Shown here piece by piece: positions 1 to 8,647 of a stretch of 64,000 nt of DNA (the first letter of the stretch is position 1; every line of letters begins with the position of its first letter). Below the pieces are notes generated by a model that saw only the letters and a program-made list of their open reading frames with translations, was not told the origin of the DNA and searched no databases. A program made the translations under genes and the position numbers. Origin of the DNA: Candidatus Flexifilum affinis (lineage in GTDB: Bacteria; Chloroflexota; Anaerolineae; Aggregatilineales; Phototrophicaceae); NCBI GenBank assembly GCA_016713325.1, contig JADJPJ010000028.1:1-64000 (forward strand), given 5' to 3'.

Positions 1-704
1 ACGCCGTCGACGGTCTTCTGAATCCATTCGCCCGGCCCCAGACCAAATCGCTCCGCCTGCACCCGATCGATATCGTCCCACATCGGGGTGGGCACGACTC
101 CGGGGCAAACGGCGTTGACGTTGATGTTGAAGGGCGCGAGATATTTCGCTGCACTCTGCGTAATGCTGATCGCCGCCCATTTGGCCGCCGAATAGTGCGC
201 GGCGTAGGGTCGCCCGCTGCGCCCGGCGACGGACGAGAAGTTGACGATCTTGCCGTAGCTGCGGTCGGCCCTGCCCGCCGCTTTGACCTCGTCCGGCACC
301 TGGGCGACCATTTGCCTGGCGACCATTTGCAGACAGAAGAACAGGCCGCGCTGGTTGACGCGCTGGAGCCAGTCCCACTTTTCCGGCGTCAAATCGAAGA
401 GCGGCAGCGTCTCCAGCACGCCGGCATTGTTGACCAGGATGTCGATGTGCCCGAACTCGGCGACGACATCGCGCACCATCTGCGCGATCTGGTCGGTATC
501 GCCGATGTCGATCGGGTAGGCCAGCGCCCGCGTGAAGGCGCTGCATTCCTCGGCGGTCTGGCGGGCGTTCTCGGCCCTGTACTCGGCCACGACGACGTGC
601 GCGCCCTCCTGGGCAAAGCGCAGCGCCACCCCCTTGCCGATGCCCTGCCCGGCGCCGGTGACGATGGCCACCTTCCCTTTGTGGCGGTCCGGTACGATGC
701 GCAT
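1..704 (-). CDS. SDR-family NAD(P)-dependent oxidoreductase, 3' end missing
   Basis: Reading from the ATG at 704 leftwards gives an open frame that runs off the window edge, so the C-terminus is missing. The N-terminal Rossmann motif TGAGQGIG (about residues 17-24), the NNAG motif, a catalytic Ser (SSVAG) and a YSAAK active site are all visible, which is diagnostic of classical short-chain dehydrogenases. The start lies 5 nt after the stop of the upstream Gfo/Idh gene, and a GGAAAGG ribosome-binding site overlaps that stop. It is the last visible gene of the GntR-led operon. It probably oxidises or reduces a sugar or sugar-acid hydroxyl; the substrate cannot be read from the sequence. Confidence 0.9.
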   Translation of the reverse strand, partial: MRIVPDRHKGKVAIVTGAGQGIGKGVALRFAQEGAHVVVAEYRAENARQTAEECSAFTRALAYPIDIGDTDQIAQMVRDVVAEFGHIDILVNNAGVLETLPLFDLTPEKWDWLQRVNQRGLFFCLQMVARQMVAQVPDEVKAAGRADRSYGKIVNFSSVAGRSGRPYAAHYSAAKWAAISITQSAAKYLAPFNINVNAVCPGVVPTPMWDDIDRVQAERFGLGPGEWIQKTVDG

Positions 705-709
705 GAGCG

Positions 710-1789
710 TCACCTTTCCAGAAAGCCGGCCAGCGCGACCGAGCGATTTTCCGATGCGGACAGGTAAGCCGCCTCGACCAGGCGCAGGGTGTTCAGGTTG
801 TCGGCGCTGTCGGTGGGCGGGGCGCCGCCGGTCTCGATGGCGCTCATCAGGCCGGCCATCGGCCCGACGAAGGCGTCGGGGATCCACATTTCGTCGAGCG
901 GCAGTTCGATCGGGTCCTTGCCCTGCTGGCGGTAGACCAGCGTGTCCGGCCGGCCGGTCGGATAGTTGTACATCAGGCCGATCGTGCCTTCGATCGCCCC
1001 TTCGGTGCCGTAGAAGCGGAAAACGGCGTAGGTCTCGCCGTGCATGTTGTAGTGGTTGACGGCGACCATCGCCTGTAAACCGCTGGCGTAATCCATGACG
1101 GTGATGGTCTTGGTCTCCGCCTTGACGTCGCCCTGCCCGGCATATTTCGCGTGGCGGCTGGTCAGCCATTCCGGCATACCGAACAAGAAGCGCATCGAGT
1201 CGATGTAGTGGATGCTGTGGTACTGCACTTCAAGGCGCGGCGCAGAAGCCAGCCAGGGCCACATGTGCCAGGGGGTGGCGCTGCTGACCTGAATCTGCGC
1301 GTCGGTCGGCGTGCCGATCGCGCCCTGCTCGATCAGCAGCTTTGCGGCGGCGATGCCGGAGTCCCAGCGCATCTGGTGGTTGACGGCCTGCTTGACGCCG
1401 GCCTGCCGGGCCATGTTCACGATGTCCACCGCCCGATCGAAATCCAGGCTGAGCGGCTTCTGGCAGAGCATATGCTTGCCCGACGCCGCCACTTTCTGGA
1501 CGATCTCGTGCTGGACCCAGGGCATGACGGCGATGTCGACGATCTCGACCGCCGGGTCAGCCAGCAGCGCATCCAGCGAGTCGTAGACGGTGGCGCTGCC
1601 GCCGGTCAGCTCGCGGACGGCCTCCGCCGCCTCGCGCTTGAGGTCATAGGCGGCCACCACGCGGAAGCCGGCTTTCTTGTAGGCCGGGACGTGTCCGTAC
1701 TGGACAATGCCACCGCAGCCGACGAAGCCGATGCCATAGTCGGTTTTGGCGCCAAGCTTGGGGCGCCAGTGAATCGATTGAATGTCCAT
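710..1789 (-). CDS. Gfo/Idh/MocA-family oxidoreductase
   Basis: This 359-residue protein has the dinucleotide-binding GFVGCGGI motif (about residues 22-29) and the family's EKP-type motif as QKPLS, with a C-terminal alpha/beta substrate domain containing a QMRWD segment. Family members oxidise or reduce sugars, inositols or sugar acids with NAD(P). It lies 14 nt downstream of the lactonase-like amidohydrolase and 5 nt upstream of the SDR, so all three are almost certainly co-transcribed. No signal peptide is visible, so it should be cytoplasmic. The substrate is unknown; the context suggests a step in an oxidative sugar-acid pathway. Confidence 0.9.
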   Translation of the reverse strand: MDIQSIHWRPKLGAKTDYGIGFVGCGGIVQYGHVPAYKKAGFRVVAAYDLKREAAEAVRELTGGSATVYDSLDALLADPAVEIVDIAVMPWVQHEIVQKVAASGKHMLCQKPLSLDFDRAVDIVNMARQAGVKQAVNHQMRWDSGIAAAKLLIEQGAIGTPTDAQIQVSSATPWHMWPWLASAPRLEVQYHSIHYIDSMRFLFGMPEWLTSRHAKYAGQGDVKAETKTITVMDYASGLQAMVAVNHYNMHGETYAVFRFYGTEGAIEGTIGLMYNYPTGRPDTLVYRQQGKDPIELPLDEMWIPDAFVGPMAGLMSAIETGGAPPTDSADNLNTLRLVEAAYLSASENRSVALAGFLER

Positions 1790-1803
1790 GTGCGCTGCCC
1801 TGC

Positions 1804-2649
1804 CTACAGCCCGAGCCGGTAGAAGCGATTGGCCGTCCCGCTCCAGATGGCGTCCTGCGCCGCCGGCGACAGATGCCCCAGCGCCGCCTTCGTCTCGGCC
1901 ACCACTTTGGCGTAATCGCCGGCAAGAATCGCGACCGGCCAGTCGCCGCCGAACATCAGCCGCTGCGCGCCGAAGTGCTCGACGGCGTAGTCGATGGCCG
2001 GGAGGATGTCGTCGGCCGTCCAGTCGGCCTTGCCGACGGCGGTGTTCAGGCCACTGACCTTGGCGAAGACATTGGGATTTTCGGCGGCGGCGGCGAGCTG
2101 GTCGCGCCAGACGGCCATGCCGGCAGAATCCGGGTATGGCGGCTTGGCCAGATGATCGATGACCATGCGCAGGTTCGGGATCTTCTCAGACAGCGTCGGC
2201 ACATGGCGCAGGTGATTCGGGAAGACGGCCACGATGTCGAAGCTGTAGCCATGCCCGGCCAGGATTTTCAGGCTTTCAATCACGCGGTCCTGCACCACCC
2301 ACTCCGGGTCGGCCTCGGTGTGGATCAGGTGGCGCATGCCCCTGAAAACGGGCGTGGTCGCCTGGTAACGCTCCAACTGGCGTCCGGCTTCGTCAGGGTC
2401 CAGCAGCGGCACCCAGCCGACCACCCCGGCCACCCAGTCGTTGTGCGCCGCGACGTCGAGCATGTACTGCGTGTCTTCGACCGAGTCCATCGACTGAACC
2501 AGCACCGTCTTGTCGACGCCGGCCGCCTGGAGCTGAGGGAGCAGTTCCGGGGCTTCAAAGGTCCTGTAAATGGGTCCGTATTCCGGGACCAGCCAGGGAT
2601 AGCTGACTTTTTCGAGATTCCAGAAGTGCTGATGGGCATCAATAATCAT
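1804..2649 (-). CDS. Amidohydrolase family 2 protein, L-fuconolactonase/rhamnonolactonase-like (COG3618)
   Basis: This 281-residue TIM-barrel metal hydrolase starts with IDAHQHFW, the N-terminal metal-binding HxH motif typical of COG3618 sugar lactonases. It also has a DHLAKPP histidine motif and a C-terminal GGDWPV aspartate motif. Members open aldono-lactones in non-phosphorylating L-fucose, L-rhamnose or galactose pathways, and a few act on 2-pyrone dicarboxylates. An AAAGGA ribosome-binding site precedes the ATG. Together with the neighbouring dehydrogenases and the rhamnose-mutarotase-like gene across the divergent promoter, a sugar lactonase is the more likely role. The alternative is aromatic lactone hydrolysis, suggested by the muconate-cycloisomerase-like neighbour. 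Confidence 0.85.
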   Translation of the reverse strand: MIIDAHQHFWNLEKVSYPWLVPEYGPIYRTFEAPELLPQLQAAGVDKTVLVQSMDSVEDTQYMLDVAAHNDWVAGVVGWVPLLDPDEAGRQLERYQATTPVFRGMRHLIHTEADPEWVVQDRVIESLKILAGHGYSFDIVAVFPNHLRHVPTLSEKIPNLRMVIDHLAKPPYPDSAGMAVWRDQLAAAAENPNVFAKVSGLNTAVGKADWTADDILPAIDYAVEHFGAQRLMFGGDWPVAILAGDYAKVVAETKAALGHLSPAAQDAIWSGTANRFYRLGL

Positions 2650-2680
2650 CTTTGACGGAATCCTTTCTCAACCGGGTGAT

Positions 2681-4042
2681 TTATGTGCTCGTCCATTCCA
2701 GGACGCGATCCACAAATTGGGCGGCCAATCCTGTATATGCGGCCGGTTCAAGCAGGGCGGCAATGGCTTCGCGCGACAGGTGGGCATTCACCCGCGCGTC
2801 GTCGCACAACACGTCGAGAAACGCCTGATGCGTCTCGACCGAGTGCATGGCGCACTCATAGACGACATCATGCGCCGTCTGCCGACCGACGTGCTCCCCC
2901 AGCGCGAACATGACCCGCTCGGCCAGCAGCAGGCCGCCGGTCAGGTCCAGGTTGCGCCGCATGCGGTCGGGGTAGACGATCAGGCCGTCCAGCACCCGCC
3001 AGGTGATCTCCAGCGCGCCGTGCGCCATCACGCACAACTCCGGCAGATAGGCCCATTCCATCTGAAAGGAGGACCAGTCGCGCTCGTGCTCGTTGTAAAT
3101 GAGGGTGTCGACGGCCGTGGCCGCCTTTTCGCGGCACAGGCGGGCCAGGGTCAGCACCGCCTCACAGAGCATCGGGTTGCGCTTGTGGGGCATGGTGCTG
3201 CTGCCGACCTTGCCCATCTCGAACGGCTCTTCGACCTCGCCGAACTCCTGCTTCTGCAGGTCGATGACCTCATGGGCAATGCGGCCCATCAGCGCGGCGA
3301 GCTGGACGACGATCAGCGCGAACTCGACAATGCCATCGCGCGACGTGTGCCAGGCGATGGGCGGCACTCCCAGGCCCAGTTCCTTCATCAGCGCGTCCTG
3401 GACGGCCAGTTCGTCGATGTCGCTCTCGGCCAGCCCGGCCAGCGTGCCGACCGCGCCGCCGAACTCGCCCACCAGAACACGCGGCTTGCTGGCATCCAGG
3501 CGCTGGCGCTGGCGTTCCAGCTCCGCCAACCAGACGGCGATCTTGGCGCCGAAGGTGGTGGGCAGCGCCTGCTGCCCGTGCGTGCGACCGGCAATCGGCG
3601 TGGCGCGGTGATCGCGGGCGAGGCGGCTCATGGCCGCCTTTAGCCGCGCGATCGTGTCTTCAAAGATGGGCATGGCATCGCGGATTTGCAGGACGATGGC
3701 CGTGTCCATGACATCCTGCGTCGTCGCACCCCAGTGGACGTAGCGTCCGGCGTCGCCCGCGCAGTGGTTGGAGAGCTGCCAGATCATCGAGACCAGGGGA
3801 TGGACGGTCTTGTCGATCCCCAGTTTGATGGCGTCGGTATCCATGCGGTCGGCCCGCGCCTGCGCCGTGATCTCGTCGGCGGCGGCCTGCGGAAGCATGC
3901 CCAGGCCTGCCTGCGCCCGCGCCAGGGCCGCCTCGAAGTCGAGCCATTTCTGAAGCAGCGTCATGTCGTCGAACACCTGGCGCATCGCCGGGGTGCCGAA
4001 CAGATCGCGAAAGAAGAGCGAATCGATGACGTGAGCGGGCAT
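2681..4042 (-). CDS. Fumarase/aspartase-superfamily lyase (3-carboxymuconate cycloisomerase / adenylosuccinate lyase-like)
   Basis: The start is placed at the ATG at 4042 (MPAHVIDS...), not at longer in-frame starts, because this ATG overlaps the stop of the GntR gene by one base (TGATG), the usual sign of translational coupling. The 453-residue product carries the superfamily signature GSSTMPHKRNP and conserved segments such as HWGATTQD and RTHGQQALP. The SSTMPHKRNP form and overall length are closest to 3-carboxy-cis,cis-muconate cycloisomerases (PcaB). The purine-pathway adenylosuccinate lyase is unlikely because the gene sits in a catabolic operon. It probably eliminates or cyclises a carboxylic-acid intermediate. 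Confidence 0.85.
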   Translation of the reverse strand: MPAHVIDSLFFRDLFGTPAMRQVFDDMTLLQKWLDFEAALARAQAGLGMLPQAAADEITAQARADRMDTDAIKLGIDKTVHPLVSMIWQLSNHCAGDAGRYVHWGATTQDVMDTAIVLQIRDAMPIFEDTIARLKAAMSRLARDHRATPIAGRTHGQQALPTTFGAKIAVWLAELERQRQRLDASKPRVLVGEFGGAVGTLAGLAESDIDELAVQDALMKELGLGVPPIAWHTSRDGIVEFALIVVQLAALMGRIAHEVIDLQKQEFGEVEEPFEMGKVGSSTMPHKRNPMLCEAVLTLARLCREKAATAVDTLIYNEHERDWSSFQMEWAYLPELCVMAHGALEITWRVLDGLIVYPDRMRRNLDLTGGLLLAERVMFALGEHVGRQTAHDVVYECAMHSVETHQAFLDVLCDDARVNAHLSREAIAALLEPAAYTGLAAQFVDRVLEWTST

Positions 4043-4755
4043 CAGTCGGAGTTCTTTCCGTCGCTGGGCAGCGCCGCGATCGACATATCCTGTGAGATCT
4101 GATCGTAAAGCCCGTCGCGTGTATGCCAAATATGGTCGCGGGCGAGCTTCACGGCAAGGTCGGTATCGCGATTCCTCAGGGCGGCCAGGATGGCCTCGTG
4201 CTCCTGGTGAATCGTCTCGGCGTTGCGCATCACGAACATATAGCGGAAGCGATACAACTCGCTGCGCTCCCACATGGCGTCGATGACCTGGACCAGATGA
4301 CGGTTGTTCATCGCCTGGTAAATGCGCATGTGGAAATCCCGATTGAGCTGCATGAAGCTGTGGATGTCGCCGGCGTCGGTGGCGACCTTCATGGCATCGA
4401 TGGTCTGCCTCAGGAAGGTGAGATCGTCGTCGTTGAGTCTAGGCGACGCGATGCGAACGCCTTCGCCTTCGATGAGCTGGCGGGCAAAGTACAGCTCGTC
4501 CAGATCGTCCAGCGAAATCTCGGTGACGAAGGCTCCCCGACGCGGCGTGATCGTGACCAGCCCTTCGGCTTCGAGAGTCTTCAAGGCTTCGCGGACCGGC
4601 ACCAGACTGACGTTCAGGTCCTCCGCAAGCTGATACTGATTGATGCGTGAACCGGGCATCAGGTCACGGTTCAGGATGGCGTGACGGATGCGCTCGGCGA
4701 CTTGAGCGGCCAGGGTGCGCCGACTGTCCTCAATCGGACGCAGGACTTTCGACAT
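4042..4755 (-). CDS. GntR-family transcriptional regulator, FadR/FCD subfamily
   Basis: The 237-residue protein has an N-terminal winged helix (LAAQVAERIRHAIL ... LAEDLNVSLVPVREAL, about residues 13-65) and an all-helical FCD ligand domain with the family's metal-site histidines (for example NRDFHMRIY and ARDHIWHTRDGL). FCD regulators bind small organic acids and repress catabolic genes. It is the first gene of the minus-strand operon and is transcribed divergently from the binding-protein and transporter genes starting at 4850. The 94-bp divergent promoter contains an AT-rich sequence that recurs upstream of the second transporter at 19560, the best candidate for its operator. Confidence 0.93.
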   Translation of the reverse strand: MSKVLRPIEDSRRTLAAQVAERIRHAILNRDLMPGSRINQYQLAEDLNVSLVPVREALKTLEAEGLVTITPRRGAFVTEISLDDLDELYFARQLIEGEGVRIASPRLNDDDLTFLRQTIDAMKVATDAGDIHSFMQLNRDFHMRIYQAMNNRHLVQVIDAMWERSELYRFRYMFVMRNAETIHQEHEAILAALRNRDTDLAVKLARDHIWHTRDGLYDQISQDMSIAALPSDGKNSD

Positions 4756-4790
4756 GCTGCGGCTTCCTTTCTTGATCAGCCACTTGCCGG

Positions 4791-4816
4791 ATTATAGGAT
4801 ATAAATTATAATTCTT
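4791..4816. promoter_or_regulatory. Candidate GntR operator in the divergent promoter
   Basis: In a GC-rich genome this stretch is almost pure A/T. It contains TATAAATTATAAT at 4800-4812, whose reverse complement, ATTATAATTTATA, is found exactly at 19592-19604. It lies between the GntR gene and the divergent 4850 gene, where an autoregulating repressor would bind. It may also include -10 elements. The operator role is inferred. Confidence 0.5.
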
Positions 4817-4849
4817 CAACCAGCGAGAAAACTCATTTTGTGAAATGAT

Positions 4850-6091
4850 ATGCCAAAACTCAATCTGCTGTACCGTACATTTGACGGTTTCGAGCGTTCT
4901 TTTGCCGCACAGGCGGACTCTTTCCGGCAGGCGCATGGCGACGTCGAGTTCAACATCGTCCCCATCGACCCCGAAAAACTGTATGAGCAGCTGGTGACCG
5001 AGCGTCGCGCCCTGTCCGCCGACTGGGACATTGTCCTGGTGCTGACGGACTGGCTGCCGGAGCTGCTCAAGATCGGCGGGCTGACGCGCCTGAACGATCG
5101 GCTGGAGGCCAGCCCCCCGCAGGATTGGCCGCAGGGTTGGTCGCCCAGTCTGCTCGAACTCCAGCGCGACGCGGCCGGCGGCGTCTTCGCGCTGCCCTAC
5201 CACGATGGCCCGGAAATGTTCATGTATCGCGCGGACCTGTTCGAAGACGCGGCCGAGCAAGCCGCCTTCGCCGCGCGCTTCGGCTATCCGCTGCGCGTGC
5301 CGGAGACCTGGACGCAGTTCCGCGATGTGGCGCGCTTCTTCACCCGCCCGGATCAGGGACTGTACGGCGCGATGATCGCCGGGCTGAACGACGGGCACAA
5401 CAATGTCTACGACTTCTTCATCCATCTGTGGAGCCGCGGCGGGCGCCTGTTCGACGATCAGTGGCATCCCACCTTTCACGATGCCATTGGGCGGGAAGCG
5501 CTTCAATTCTACGCTGACCTGATCCTGCGCGACAACGTTTGCCCGCCAAAGACGCTGGAATACGACAGCGTCGCGTCCGGCATCGCCTACGCCGCCGGCG
5601 AAGCGGCCATGATGTGGAACTGGTGCGGATTCTCGGCGGTGGCGGAACTGCCGCCCTCGAAGATCATCGGGCAGAACCGCGTCGGGCTGGTGCCGCGCGG
5701 CGACAACGGTCCGCACATGTCGCTCAACATCTACTGGGTGCTGGGCATCCCGGCCGGCAGCGCGCAGAAAGACCTGGCCTACGAATTTCTGCGCCACTGC
5801 GCATCCGCCGAGATGGACCGCATCACGGCGCTGAGCGGCGGCACCGGCGTCCGCCTGTCGACCTGGCGCGACCCGGCGATTCAAAGCCAGTTCAGCTACT
5901 ACACGGCCATCGAAGCCGTCCATCGCAGCGTGGAAAGCCCGCCGCGCATCCCCGAATACCCGGCCATCAACGAAGTCTTCAACCAGATGCAGCATGCCGT
6001 AGTGACCGGCGCAAAGTCGGTCGAGCAGGCGCTGGAAGATGCGGCAGCCGAAGTCGAATCCATCATGCGGGCGGCGGGGTACACCGACTGA
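4850..6091 (+). CDS. Extracellular solute-binding-like protein without signal peptide
   Basis: The 413-residue protein aligns by eye with family 1 sugar-binding proteins and with the next gene: FGYPLRVPETWTQFRDVARFF here against YGYPLAPPDN... there, and GGRLFDD against GGNYFDD. Yet it starts directly with mature-type sequence (MPKLNLLYRTFDG) and has no hydrophobic signal segment. An in-frame TGA at 4841-4843 sits two codons before the ATG, so no longer product is possible. It may be a cytoplasmic sugar sensor or scavenger, or a binding protein that lost its export signal. It is divergent from the GntR gene and 45 nt upstream of the secreted paralogue. Confidence 0.8.
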   Translation: MPKLNLLYRTFDGFERSFAAQADSFRQAHGDVEFNIVPIDPEKLYEQLVTERRALSADWDIVLVLTDWLPELLKIGGLTRLNDRLEASPPQDWPQGWSPSLLELQRDAAGGVFALPYHDGPEMFMYRADLFEDAAEQAAFAARFGYPLRVPETWTQFRDVARFFTRPDQGLYGAMIAGLNDGHNNVYDFFIHLWSRGGRLFDDQWHPTFHDAIGREALQFYADLILRDNVCPPKTLEYDSVASGIAYAAGEAAMMWNWCGFSAVAELPPSKIIGQNRVGLVPRGDNGPHMSLNIYWVLGIPAGSAQKDLAYEFLRHCASAEMDRITALSGGTGVRLSTWRDPAIQSQFSYYTAIEAVHRSVESPPRIPEYPAINEVFNQMQHAVVTGAKSVEQALEDAAAEVESIMRAAGYTD

Positions 6092-6136
6092 GCCGCATGT
6101 TTGTGGAGAATTTAGAGACAATAATAGGAGAGCAAA

Positions 6137-7498
6137 ATGCTTAGGAAATTCTGGATACTGCTCGGTGTGATGAGCGTCATCGCGCTGCTCGGCATCAGCG
6201 TTGCGGCCGCGCAGGATGGTGAACCGGGGACAGCGGGGTTGGACCAGCGCTTTGAGGGCGTGACCGTGCGCGTGGCAACCATCGGTGGGCAGCCCTATGA
6301 GACGATCTACGATCGCATCAGCGAGTGGGAAGAAGCGACCGGCGCAACCGTCGAGATCGTCTTCCTGGGCGACGGTTTCGAGATCGACCGCTACCTGAAG
6401 ACCAATTATGCCGCCGGCACTGTCGACTTCGACGTGGCCTGGAACCATACCAGCTTCATGGCGCAGTACGTCGACTTTGTCGAGCCGCTCCAGAGCTACT
6501 TCAGCGAAGAAGAACTGGCGCAGTTCAGCGCTGCCATCATTGACTCGTCGACGATCGGCGGCAACCTGCAGCTCATCCCGCGCCATGCCGACATCAGCGG
6601 CATGCACTACCGCACCGACCTGTTCGGCAATGCCGACCTCCAGGCGGCCTTCGAGGCCGAGTATGGCTATCCGCTGGCCCCGCCGGACAACATCGAGCAG
6701 ATGTACGATATGGCCGAGTTCTTCGTCGCCCAGGGCGCGATCCAGTACGGCACGCAGTTCGCCGGCAAGGAAGAGGCGCTGAGCGGCCGCTTCTACGAAC
6801 TACTGGTCGCCAATGGCGGCAACTACTTCGACGATGCCTTCGAGCCAACCTTCAACAGCGACGCCGGCATCATGACCGCCCAGTGGATGCGCGATCTGTA
6901 CGTCAACAACCTGATCCCCGCCGACACGCCGAACCTGCTGTGGCCGGAAGTGGCGCAGAACTTCTGCGACGGCAAGGTCGCCTTCTACCTTGAATGGTAC
7001 GGCTGGTACAGCTACTTCCAGGACCCGGACTCCTGCCCGGCGGTGGCCGGCAACTTCGACATCACGCGCGGCCCCACGGGCGCTTCGGATGGCGTTCGGA
7101 CCGGTTGGGCGGGCGCGCATGCCTTCTCCATCACCAAGGATTCGCAGAACAAGCCGGCGGCTGCGGCGCTGATCAAGTTCCTGACCAGCGAATCGGTGCA
7201 GTACACCGAGGCCCAGTTGGGCGTTCTGCCGGTGCGTGATGACGTCTGGGCGCGCATCATCGCCGACGCCTCCGCCTCCAGCGTGGAACTCGACCGCGCC
7301 CGTCTGGAAACTGCCCAGACGCAGATCGGCGAGGACTTCTTCACCCCGCCGCTCTTCCCGGATTGGATCAGCTTCACGAACCTGTGGACGCCGGCGCTCC
7401 AGTCGATCATCCTGGGCGACGTGGCGGTGTCTGATGGCGTCGCGGCCGGCGCGGATTCCGCTCGCGAACTGCTGGATGAACTGGGCTACTACGGCTAG
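6137..7498 (+). CDS. Sugar ABC transporter substrate-binding protein
   Basis: This 453-residue protein has a clear Sec signal peptide (MLRKFWILLGVMSVIALLGI... ending at VAAAQ, cleavage near residue 25), followed by a family 1 extracellular solute-binding fold. An AGGAG ribosome-binding site precedes the ATG. The Ala-Gln cleavage end without a lipobox Cys is the style of all the Sec-exported binding proteins in this window. It should capture a mono- or oligosaccharide for the permeases encoded at 7682 and 8647. A hairpin-forming repeat separates it from the permeases and may allow more binding protein than permease to be made. Confidence 0.92.
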   Translation: MLRKFWILLGVMSVIALLGISVAAAQDGEPGTAGLDQRFEGVTVRVATIGGQPYETIYDRISEWEEATGATVEIVFLGDGFEIDRYLKTNYAAGTVDFDVAWNHTSFMAQYVDFVEPLQSYFSEEELAQFSAAIIDSSTIGGNLQLIPRHADISGMHYRTDLFGNADLQAAFEAEYGYPLAPPDNIEQMYDMAEFFVAQGAIQYGTQFAGKEEALSGRFYELLVANGGNYFDDAFEPTFNSDAGIMTAQWMRDLYVNNLIPADTPNLLWPEVAQNFCDGKVAFYLEWYGWYSYFQDPDSCPAVAGNFDITRGPTGASDGVRTGWAGAHAFSITKDSQNKPAAAALIKFLTSESVQYTEAQLGVLPVRDDVWARIIADASASSVELDRARLETAQTQIGEDFFTPPLFPDWISFTNLWTPALQSIILGDVAVSDGVAAGADSARELLDELGYYG

Positions 7499-7506
7499 GT
7501 TCGAGA

Positions 7507-7568
7507 GCCCCTCACCCTGCTTCGGGTCCCTCTCCCATAGAATGGGAGAGGGGAGAGTAAAGTGAGGG
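7507..7568. repeat. Imperfect palindromic repeat (CCTCTCCC type)
   Basis: CCCTCTCCCAT...ATGGGAGAGGG forms a strong hairpin, flanked by outer CCCTCAC and GTGAGGG arms. Related hairpins lie at 19934-19983 and 37491-37521. It sits between the binding protein and its permeases and could attenuate transcription or protect the upstream mRNA end. Confidence 0.6.
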
Positions 7569-7605
7569 CAGCAGCCACAGGAGAGGGGGATGACGATTTG
7601 CAGGC

Positions 7606-7633
7606 GTAGGGGCAGGACGGTTCCTGCCCCTAC
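7606..7633. repeat. GTAGGG...CTAC palindromic repeat, single-hairpin form
   Basis: GTAGGGGCAGG and CCTGCCCCTAC form an 11-bp perfect stem around a 6-nt loop. The ends match the longer GTAGGGAC...GTCCCTAC elements at 11214, 15411 and 19779, so this is probably a short member of the same dispersed family. Confidence 0.55.
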
Positions 7634-7681
7634 GCCCTGCGCAGTATCCAAGTCGACCAACCAGACCCGGAACAAGTGCGG

Positions 7682-8647
7682 ATGGCTGCACAATCCCAAG
7701 ACATTGCGACCGCGCTGCCCATGCAGCCGGCGCCGGCGCGCAGGCAGTCGAACAGTTTCCTCGCCCGGCGCGCCGTTTTCCCCTGGCTGCTGATCGCCCC
7801 TACGCTGCTCGTGATCGCCGCCGTCGTGCTCTACCCCATGCTTTACTCGATCTACGTCAGCTTCACGCCGTTCAACCTGCTGCGGCCGGCAACGTTTGCC
7901 TTCGACCCCGCCACCATGTTCCGCAACTACGAGCGGCTCCTGGGTGATGAAGTCTTCGTCGGCGCGTTCTTCCGCACGCTGATGTTCATGGCCGTGACGG
8001 TCAACCTGGAATACGTCCTGGCGCTCGGACTGTCGCAGTTGATCGCCCGCGTGACCTGGGGACAGAGCCTGATCCGCACGCTGCTGATGATCCCGATGAT
8101 GTTCGCACCGGTACTGGTCGGCTTTCAGTTCGCATGGTTCTTCAATGCCACCGTCGGACTGGTGAACAACACCCTGCTCTCGCTGGGGCTGCTGACGACG
8201 CCGAAAGCCTGGCTGGTCGACGTGCCGAGCGGCATCTTCTCGATCGGGTTGGCCAGCATCTGGATGAACGTCCCGGTCACGACCATCATTCTGCTGGCGG
8301 GAACGCTCTCGCTGCCGAGCGAGGTCTATGAAGCCGCAGAGGTCGATGGCGCGACCGCCTGGCAGCAGTTCCGCAGGATCACCCTGCCCCTGCTTCAGCC
8401 GTTCGTGCTGATCGCGCTGACGGTGCGCTCGCTCGACGTCGGGCGCGCCTACGACATCGTGCGCATCATGACCGACGGCGGCCCGGCCAACCGCACCGAG
8501 ATGATCTGGACGTATGTCGGCGAGATGGCCATCCAGAACTCGCGCTTCGGCCTGGCCAGCGCCATGTCGATGGTGAGCGTGATCGTCGGCGTCTTTTTCA
8601 CCTTCTATCTGTTCCGCCAACTGGTGAAGTCAAGGCTGGTGCAGTAA
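7682..8647 (+). CDS. Sugar ABC transporter permease, MalF-type
   Basis: An inner-membrane permease of about 321 residues with six predicted hydrophobic segments, the first near residues 30-52 (FPWLLIAPTLLVIAAVVLYP). Its cytoplasmic EAA loop reads EVYEAAEVDGATAWQQF, the ATPase-docking motif of CUT1 transporters. The ATG at 7682 was preferred; an in-frame GTG two codons earlier (7676) is possible, and neither has a strong ribosome-binding site. The stop overlaps the start of the next permease by one base. No ATPase gene lies nearby, so a shared MalK/MsmK-like ATPase elsewhere is expected. Confidence 0.92.
   Translation: MAAQSQDIATALPMQPAPARRQSNSFLARRAVFPWLLIAPTLLVIAAVVLYPMLYSIYVSFTPFNLLRPATFAFDPATMFRNYERLLGDEVFVGAFFRTLMFMAVTVNLEYVLALGLSQLIARVTWGQSLIRTLLMIPMMFAPVLVGFQFAWFFNATVGLVNNTLLSLGLLTTPKAWLVDVPSGIFSIGLASIWMNVPVTTIILLAGTLSLPSEVYEAAEVDGATAWQQFRRITLPLLQPFVLIALTVRSLDVGRAYDIVRIMTDGGPANRTEMIWTYVGEMAIQNSRFGLASAMSMVSVIVGVFFTFYLFRQLVKSRLVQ

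Noticed and set aside
4043..4273. N-terminal extension of the lyase gene to 4273
   Set aside because: The extra 77 residues lie inside the GntR gene in another frame and are Arg-rich; the ATG at 4042 is coupled to the GntR stop and matches the family N-terminus.
4730..6607. 625-codon open frame on the minus strand
   Set aside because: It runs opposite two well-supported binding-protein genes and its translation is low-complexity His/Gln/Arg/Asp-rich sequence, typical of antisense shadows in GC-rich DNA.
6800..8620. 606-codon open frame on the minus strand
   Set aside because: It is antisense to the binding-protein and MalF genes with shadow-like composition and no recognisable domain.
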